From: Beaufortia kweichowensis
Taxonomy: Eukaryota > Chordata > Actinopteri > Cypriniformes > Gastromyzontidae
DNA: 64,000 nt
Assembly (NCBI GenBank): GCA_019155185.1
Contig: CM032802.1
Coordinates: forward strand, 17,262,425-17,326,424
Direction of reading: 5' to 3'
Shown one piece after another: positions 56,301-64,000 of the stretch; positions within the stretch are counted from its first letter, which is position 1; each line of letters opens with the position of its first letter. The translations under genes and the position numbers were made by a program. The notes under the pieces are model-generated. The model was given only the letters and a program-made list of their open reading frames with translations, ran no database searches and was not told where the DNA came from.

Positions 56301-59300
56301 GTGTGTGTTCAGTGTGTGTGGGTTTTTTGTGTCTGTGTTCTGTGTGTCTGTGTTCAGTGTGTGTGGGTTTGCGTGTCTGTGTTCCGATGCGTGTGGGTTG
56401 TGCGATGTCTGTGTTCAGTGTGTGTGGGTTTTAACGTGTCTGTGTTCCGTCGTGTGGGTTGCATGTCTATGTTCAGTACGTGTGGGTTTAGATGTCTGTG
56501 TTCAGTGTGTGTGGGTTTGAGTGTGTCAGTGTTCAATGCGTGTGTGGGTTTTAAGTGTGTCAGTGTTCAGTGTGTGTGTGGAGGTTTGCGTGTCTGTGTT
56601 CGATGTCGTGTGGGTTTTCGTGTCTGTGTTCGAATGCGTGTGTGGTTTTTCGTGTCTGTGTTCAGTGTGTGTGGGTTTGAGTGTGTCCATTAAGTGTTCA
56701 AATGCGTGTGGGTTTAGTGTGTCAGTGTTCAGTGCGTGTGGGTTTGCGTGTCTGTGTTCCGTGCGTGTGGGTTTGTGTGTCAGTGTTCAGTGTGTGTGGG
56801 TTTGTGTGTCTGTGTTTAGTGCGTGTGGGTTTGTGTGTGTGTGTTCAGTGTGTGGGTTTTGTGTGTGTTCAGTGTGTGGGTTTGTGTGTCTGTGTTCGAT
56901 GCGTGTGGGTTTGCGTGTCTGTGTTCAGTCGTGTGGGTTTCTGTGTCAGTGTTCAGTGTGTGTGGGTTTGTGTGTGTTCAGTGTGTGTGGGTTTGCGTGT
57001 CTGTGTTCCGTGCGTGTGGGTTTGCGTGTCTGTGTTCAGTGCGTGTGGGTTTGTGTGTCAGTGTTCAGTGTGTGTGGGTTTGTGTGTCAGTGTTCAGTGT
57101 GTGTGGGTTTGTGTGTCTGTGTTCAGTGTGTGTGGGTTTGTGTGTGTTCAGTGTGTGTGGGTTTGTGTGTCAGTGTTCAGTGTGTGTGGGTTTGTGTGTG
57201 TGTGGGTTCAGTGTGTGTGGGTTCAGTGCGTGTGGGTTTGTGTGTCTGTGTTCAGTGTGTGTGGGTTTGTGTGTCTGTGTTCAGTGTGTGTGTGTTTGCG
57301 TGTCTGTGTTCAGTGTGTGTGGGTTTGCGTGTCTGTGTTCAGTGTGTGTGTGGGTGTGTCTGTGTGTTCAGTGTGTGGGTTTGGTGTGTCAGTGTTCAGT
57401 GTGTGTGGGTTTGTGTGTTATTGTGGGTTCAGTGTGTGTGGGTTCAGTCGCGTGTGGGTTTGCGTGTCTGTGTTCAGTGTGTGTGGGTGTGCGTGTCTGT
57501 GTTCAGTGTGTGTGGGTTTGTGTGTCAGTGTTCAGTGTGTGTGGGTTTGTGTGTGTGTGGGTTCAGTGTGTGTGGGTTCAGTGCGTGTGGGTTTGCGTGT
57601 CAGTGTTCAGTGTGTGTGGGTTTGTGTGTCTGTGTTCAGTGCGTGTGGGTTTGCGTGTCTGTGTTCTGTGTGTCTGTGTTCAGTGTGTGTGGGTTTGCGT
57701 GTCTGTGTTCCGTGCGTGTGGGTTTGCGTGTCTGTGTTCCGTGTGTGTGGGTTTGCGTGTCTGTGTTCCGTGCGTGTGGGTTTGCGTGTCTGTGTTCCGA
57801 TGCGTGTGGGTTTTGTGTCAGTGTTCAGTGTGTGTGGGTTTGTGTGTCTATGTTCAGTGTGTGTGGGTTTGTGTGTCTGTGTTCAGTGTGTGTGAGTTTA
57901 TTAATGTCTGTGTTCAGTGTGTAATGGGTTTGGAATGTGTCAGTGTTCAGTGCGTGTGTGCGGTTCAGGCGTGTGTCTGTGTTCAGTGTGTGTGGTTTGT
58001 GTGTGTGTGTTCAGTGCGTGTGGGTTTGTGTGTCAGTGTTGTGTGTGTGGGTTCGTGTGTGTTCATAGTGTGTGGGTTTGTGTGTCAATGTTCAGTGTGT
58101 GTGGGTTGTGTGTGTTCAGTGTGTGTGGGTTTGCGTGTGTCAGTGTGTGTTCAGAATTAATGTGTGGGTTTGTGTGTAAGTGTTCAGTGTGTGTGGGTTT
58201 ATTGTGTGTAATGTGGGTTCAGTGTGTGTGGAGTTCCAGTCGTTAATGGGTTTTAGCGATGTCTGTGTGTTCAGTATTGTATTGGGTTTGCGTGTCTGTG
58301 TTTAGATGTGTGTGTGTGGGTTTAGCACGTGTCTAATGTTCAATTGTGTGTGGGTTTGCGTGTCAGTGTTCAGTGTGTGGGGTTTGTGTGTTGTGTGTTC
58401 AGTGTGTGTGGGTTTGCGTGTCAGTGTTCAGTGTGTCGTGTGGGAGTTTAAGTTGTGTCAGTGTTCAGTCGTGTGGGTTTGTGTCTGTGTTCAATTAATG
58501 TGAGGTTTGTGTGTCAGTGTGCGTTCAGTCGTGTGGGTTTGTGTGTCTGTGTTCCAGAGTGCGTGTGGGTTTGTGTGTGTGTTCAGTGTGTGTGTGGGTT
58601 TAGATATCTGTGTTCAGTCATGTGTGGGTTTAAGTGGTGTGTGTGTTCAGTGTCGTGGAGTTTGTGTGTCAGTGTTCAGTGTGTGTGGTTTGTGTGTCAG
58701 TGTTCAGTGTGTGTGTGTGTTCAGTCGTGTGGGTTTGTGTGTCAAAGTGTTCAGTGTGTTGTGTGTTCAGTGTGTGTGGGGTTTTGTGTCCAGTGTTCAG
58801 TGTGTGTGGAGTTTATTGTGTCAAAGTGTTCAGTGTGTGGGTTTGTGTGTCAGTGTTCAGTGTGTGTGGGTTTGTGTATCTGTGTTCAGTGTGCTGGGTT
58901 CAGTGTGTGTGGAGTTCAGTGTGTGTGGGTTTTGTGTGTGAGTGTTCAGTGTGTGTGGAGTTTTGTGTGTCAGTGTTCAGTGTGTGTGGGTTTGTGTGTG
59001 TGTGTTCAGTGTGTGGGTTTGTGTGTGTGTGTTCAGTGTGTGTGGTTTTATTGTGTGTTCAGTGCGTGTGGGTTTATGTGTGTCTGTGTTGTGCGATGTG
59101 GGTTTTGCGTGTCTGTGTTCAAGTGCATGTGGGTTTTGATGTCTCTGTGTTCATTACGTGTGTATTGTGGGTTTGCGTGTCTGTGTTCTGTGTGTCTGTG
59201 TTCAGTGTGTGTGGGTTTGTGTGTGTGTGTTCAGTGCGTGTGGGTTTGTGTGTGTGTGTTCAGTGTGTGTGGGTTTGAGTGTGTCAGTGTTCAGTGTGTG

Positions 59301-62151
59301 TGGGTTTGTGTGCGTGTGTTCAGTGTGTGTGGGTTTGTGTGTCTGTGTTCAGTGTGTGTGGGTTTGTGTGTCAGTGTTCAGTGTGTGTGGGTTTGTGTGT
59401 CAGTGTACAGTGTGTGTGGGTTTGTGTGTCTGTGTTCAGTGTGTGTGGGTTTGAGTGTGTCAGTGTTCAGTGTGTGTGGGTTTGTGTGTGTGTGTTCAGT
59501 GTGTGTGTAGGTTTGAGTGTGTCAGTGTTCAGTGTGTGTGTGGGTTTTAAGTGTCAGTGTTCAGTGCGTGTGGAGTTTGTGTCTGTGTTCAGTGCGTGTG
59601 GGAGGTGTGTGTGTGTGTTCAGTGTGTGTGGGTTTGTGTGTCTGTGTTCAATTCATTGTGGGTTTAACGTGTCTGTGTGTTCAGTGCGATGTGGGATTTG
59701 AGAGTGTGTCAGTGTTCAGTGCGTGTGGGTTTGTGTGTGTGTCTTCAATGCGTGGGTTTATTGTGTGTGTGTTCAGTGTGTGGGAGTTTGTGTGTGTGTG
59801 TTCAGTGTGTGTGGGTTTGTGTGTGTGTGTTCAGTGTGTAGGGTTTAATGTGTGTGTGTTCAGTGTGTGTGGGTTTGCCGTGTCAGTGTTCAGTGTGTGG
59901 AGTTTAGTGTGTGTGTTCAGTGTGTGTATGGGTTTGTATGTGTGTGTGTTCAGTGTGTGGGTTGTGTGTCAGTGTTCAGTGTGTGTGGGTTTGTGTGTCA
60001 GTGTTCAGTGTGTGTGGGTTTGTGTGTCAGTGTTCAGTGTGTGTGTGTGGGTTTTATTGTGTCTGTGTTCAGTGTGTGTGGGTTTGTGTGTCTGTGTTCA
60101 GTGTGTGTGGGGTTGTGTGTGTGTGTTCAGTGTGTGTGGTGTTTTGTGTGTCAGTGTTCAGTGTGTGTGGGTTTGTGTGTCAGTGTTCAGTGTGTGTGGA
60201 GTTTGTGTGTGTTCAGTGTGTGTGGGTTTGTGTGTCAGTGTTCAGGTGTGTGTGGAGTTTGTGTGTGTTCAGTGTGTGTGGGTTTGTGTGTCAGTGTTCA
60301 GTGTGTGTGGGAGTGTGTGTGTGTTCAGTGTGTGTAGGAGTTTGAAGTGTGTGTGTTCAAGTGTGTGTGGGTTTGTGTGTGTGGGTTCAGTGTGTGTGGA
60401 GTTTAGGTGTGTGTGTTCAGTGTGTGTGGAGTTTGAGTGTGTGTGTTCAGTAATGTGTGGGTTTGTGTGTGTGTGTGTGTTCAGTGTGTGTGGAGTTTAT
60501 GTGTGTGTGTGTTCAGTGTGTGTGGGTTTTTAGTGTGTGTGTTCAGTGTGTGGTGGGTTTGAAGTGTGTGTGTTCAGTGTGTGTGGCAGGTTTGAGTGTG
60601 TGTGTTCAGTGTGTGTGGGTTTGTGTGTCAGTGTTCAGTGTGTGTGGAGTTCAGTGTGTAATGGAGTTCAGTGTGTGTGGGGTTTGAGTGTGTGTGTTCA
60701 ATTAATGTGGGGTTTGTGTGTGTGTGTTCAAATGTGTTTGGGTTTGAGTGTGTGTGTTCAGTGTGTGTGGGTTTGTGTGTGTGGGTTCAGTGTGTGTGGG
60801 AGTTTGTGTGTCAGTGTTCAGTGTGTGTGGGTTGTGTGTCAGTATTTCAGTGTGTGTGGGATTTTGTATTGTGTTCAATGTGTGTGTGGAGTTTGTGTGT
60901 GTCAAGTGTTCAGTGTGTGTGGGTTTGTGTGTGTGTGTTCAGTGTGTGTGTGGAGTTTGAGTATGTGTGTGTTCAGTGTGTGTGGGTTTTGTGTGTGTGG
61001 AGTTCAGTGTGTGTGTAGGTTTGAGTGTGTGTGTTCAGTGTGTGTGGGTTTGAAAGTGTGTGTGTTCAGTGTGTGTGGGGTTTTTGTGTGTGTGTGTGTG
61101 TTCAGTGTGTGTGGGTTTGTGTGTGTATGTTCAGTGTGTGTGGGTTTAGAGTGTGTGTGTTCAGTGTGTGTGGGTTTGAGTGTGTGTGTTCAGTGTGTGT
61201 GGAGTTTAGGTATGTGTGTTCAGTGTGTGTGGTTTGTGTGTGTCAGTGTTCAGTGTGTGGTGGGTTCAAGTGTGTGTAGAGGGTTCAGTGTGTGTGGGTT
61301 TGGAGTGTGTGTGTTCAGTGTGTGTGGGTGTGTGTGTGTGTGTTCAGTGTGTTTGGAGTTTGAGTGTGTGTGTTCAGTGTGTGTGTAGGTTTGTGTGTCA
61401 GTGTTCAGTGTGTGTGGGATTTGTGTGTGTGTGTTCAGTGTGTGTGGGGTTTGTGTGTGTGTGTTCGAGTGCATTGTGTGGGTTGCGTGTCAGTGTTCCA
61501 GTCATTAATGTGGGTTTGTGTGTGTGTTCAGTCGTGTGGGTTTCGTGTCAGTGTTCAGAATGTGTGTGGGTTTTGTGTGTGTGTTCAGTCATGCATACTG
61601 GGTTTTAGTGTCTGTGTTCAGTCATTGATTACAGGTTTGTGTGTGTGTGTTCAGTGTGTGTGGGTTTAGCGTGTCAGTGTTCAGTGTGTGTGGGTTTGTG
61701 TGTCAGTGTTCAGTGTGTGTGGGTTTTTGTGTGTGTGTGTTCAGTGTGTGTGGGTTTTGTGTGTGTGTGTTCAGTGCGTGTGGGTTTAACGTGTCTGTGT
61801 TCAGTCGTGTAGGTTTGTGTGTGTGTTCGAGATGCATTGTGGGTTTGCGATGTCAGTCATTCGAGTGTGTGTGGGTTTTGCGTGTCAGTGTTCAGTGTGT
61901 GTGGGGTTTGTGTGTGTGTGTTCAGTCGCGTGTGGGTTTAAGATGTCTAATGTTCAGTGCATGTGGGTTTACGTGTCTGTGTTCAGTGCGTGTGGGTTTC
62001 GTGTCTGTGTTCTGTGTCTGTGTTCAGTGTGTGTAGGTTTGTGTGTGTGTGTGTTCAGTGCATGTGTGGAGTTTAGCGTGTCTGTGTTCAGATGCATGTG
62101 GGTTTGCGTGTCTGTGTTCCGTGCGTGTGGGTTTGTGTGTCTGTGTTCTGT

Positions 62152-62183
<32 letters not shown>

Positions 62184-64000
62184 TCAGTGCATGTGGGTTT
62201 GTGTGTGTTCAGTGTGTGTGGGTTTGTGTGTCAGTGTTCAGTGTGTGTGGGTTTGTGTGTTAGTGTGGAGTTCATGTGTGTGTGGGTTCAGTGCGTGTGG
62301 GTTTGTGTGTCAGTGTTCAGTGTGTGTGGGTTTGTGTGTCAGTGTTCAGTGTGTGTGGGTTTGTGTGTCAGTGTTCAGTGTGTGTGGGTTTGTGTCAGTG
62401 TTCAGTGTGTGTGGGTTTGTGTGTCTGTGTTCAGTGTGTGTGGGTTTGCGTGTGTGTGTTCAGTGTGTGTGGGTTTGTGTGTCAGTGTTCAGTGTGTGTG
62501 GGTTTGTGTGTCAGTGTTCAGTGTGTGTGTGTTCAGTGCGTGTGGGTTTGTGTGTCAGTGTTCAGTGTGTGTGTGTTCAGTGTGTGTGGGTTTGTGTGTC
62601 AGTGTTCAGTGTGTGTGGGTTTTGTGTGTCAGTGTTCAGTGTGTGTGTGGGTTTGTGTGTGTGTGTTCAGTGTGTGTGTGGGTTTGAGTGTGTGTGTTCA
62701 GTGTGTGTGGGTTTGAGTGTGTGTGTTCAGTGTGTGAGTTTAGGTGTGTGTGTTCAGTGTGTGTGGGTTTTAGCGTGTCAGTGTTCAGTGTGTGTGGGTT
62801 TGTGTCAGTGTTCAGTGTGTGTGGGTTTGTGTGTGTGTTCAGTGTGTGGGTGGGTGTGTGTGTGTTCAGTCGTGTGTGGGTTTGCGATGTCTGTGTTCAG
62901 ATCGTGTGGGTTTAATGTGTCAGTGTTCAAATTATGTGTGTGGGTTTCGCGTGTCAGTGTTCAGTGTGTGTGGGTTGGGTGTGTGTGTGTGTTCAGATGC
63001 GTGTGGAGTTCACGTGTCTGTGTTCAGATGCATGTGGAGTTCGTGTCTGTGTTCAGTCGTGTGGAGTTTGCGATGTCTGTGTTCTGTGTGTCTATATGTT
63101 CAGTCAGTGTGGGTTTCTAAGTGTCAGTGTTCAGTGTGTGTGGGTTTTGCGTGTCAGTGTTCCAGTGTGTGTGGGTTTGTGTGTGTGTGTTCGAATGCGT
63201 GTGGGTTTTGCAGTGTCTGTGTTCAGTGCATGTGGGTTTTCGTGTCTGTGTTCTAAATGCGTGTGGGTTTTACGTGTCAGTGTTCAGAATGCGTGTGGGT
63301 TTGTGTGTGTGTGTTCGATGCGTGTGGGTTTAACGATGTCTGTGTTCTGTGTGTCTGTGTTCAGTGTGTATGGGTTTAGTGTGTCTGTGTTCAGTGCATG
63401 TGGGTTTTGCGTGTCTGTGTTCGATCTGTGTGGGTTTCGATGTCTGTGTTCTGTGTCTGTGTTCAGTGTGTGTGGGTTTGTGTGTGTGTGTTCAGTGCGT
63501 GTGGGTTTGCGTGTCTGTGTTCTCAGTGCATGTGGGTTTCTTGTGTCTGTGTTCTAGAATGGGTGTGGGTTTAGCGTGTCTGTGTTCTGTGTCTGTGTTC
63601 GGTGTGTGTGGGTTTGTGTGTGTGTGTTCAGTGAGTGTGGGTTGTGTGTGTTGTGTTCAGTGTGTGGGTTTGTGTGTCAGTGTTCAGTGTGTGTGGGTTT
63701 GTGTGTGTGTGGGTTCAGTGTGTGTAGGTTCAGTGCGTGTGGGTTTGTGTGTCAGTGTTCAGTGTGTGTGGGTTTGTGTGTCAGTGTTCAGTGCATGTGG
63801 GTTTAAATGTCTGTGTTCAGTGTGTGTGGGTTTGCGTGTCTGTGTTTGTGTGTGTGGAGTTCAGTGTGTGTAGAGTTCAGTCGTGTGTGGGGTTTGTGTG
63901 TCAGTGTTCAGTGTGTGTGGGTTTGTGTGTCAGTGTTCAGTGCATGTGGGTTTAACGTGTCTGTGTTCAGATGCGTGTGAGTTTCGTGTCCTGTCAATTT
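53325..64000 (+). repeat. 29 bp GT-rich satellite array
   Basis: About 10.7 kb (some 360 units), continuing beyond the window, of a 29 bp unit with the core blocks TGTGGGTTTG and CAGTGTTCAG. The period is directly measurable where units are regular (for example successive GTGTTCAG at 57061 and 57090). Variants include TCTGTGTT for TCAGTGTT, GAGTTT for GGGTTT, shortened units lacking the CAGTG block, and CG-bearing versions (GCGTG, TTCCG). The consensus has no plus-strand stop codon and 29 is not a multiple of three, so Cys/Val/Phe-rich frames of up to 494 codons arise in all three plus frames. These are not annotated as genes. Confidence 0.97.

Noticed and set aside
53360..63955. Dozens of Cys/Val-rich open frames of 60-494 codons on the plus strand
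   Set aside because: They are produced by a stop-free 29 bp tandem repeat read in three phases, with no start context, splice sites or non-repetitive protein sequence.
53325..64000. Telomeric repeat
   Set aside because: The array is G/T-rich but contains no TTAGGG tandem and has a 29 bp period.

Overview
This is vertebrate nuclear DNA, most likely from a cyprinid-type teleost. The support is two recognisable single-copy vertebrate genes with introns (fbxo40 and ttc36), an AT-rich background full of teleost repeat families, a DIRS-type tyrosine-recombinase retrotransposon, L2-like LINE tails and very large tandem arrays. There are no operons and no CRISPR or phage features. Most open reading frames longer than 60 codons are chance frames or by-products of repeats.

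Layout. 1-22.6 kb is gene-poor and AT-rich. It holds dispersed repeats: a 5 x 21 bp tandem repeat, several copies of a palindromic MITE family, a Tc1-like MITE with a clear inverted terminus, an L2-like LINE tail and a GA microsatellite. It also has two weak coding candidates, a 50-codon ORF at 11.6 kb and a signal-peptide-like ORF at 15.6 kb. 22.65-26.8 kb is fbxo40 on the plus strand. Its promoter has a combined TATA/MEF2-type site, the start codon sits alone at the end of a tiny exon, one long exon carries most of the protein, and a short last exon completes 678 codons. 27.15-29.93 kb is ttc36 on the minus strand, convergent with fbxo40, in three coding exons (187 codons). A 1.05 kb inverted-terminus element fills most of its second intron.

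30.34-38.64 kb is a minisatellite of 19-20 bp units, interrupted by a nearly complete but frame-broken 5.95 kb DIRS-like retrotransposon (31.73-37.68 kb). That element shows inverted terminal repeats, an internal complementary region, GTT junctions, and reverse transcriptase, RNase H and tyrosine-recombinase remnants. 42.19-44.51 kb holds two exons of an unrecognised minus-strand gene with a reading-frame conflict in its last exon and a long fold-back repeat in the intron. 45.3-47.73 kb is a decayed L2-type LINE. 51.47-52.85 kb is a minus-strand retrotransposon gag-like relic with two in-frame stops. 53.33-64.00 kb (continuing past the window) is a GT-rich satellite with a 29 bp unit. Because 29 is not a multiple of 3 and the unit lacks stop codons, this array creates long Cys/Val-rich frames in all three plus-strand phases, and I do not regard those as genes.

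fbxo40 (a muscle ubiquitin-ligase adaptor in mammals) and ttc36 (a small TPR protein) are unrelated in function as far as the sequence shows. The rest of the window is shaped mainly by mobile elements and tandem-repeat growth.
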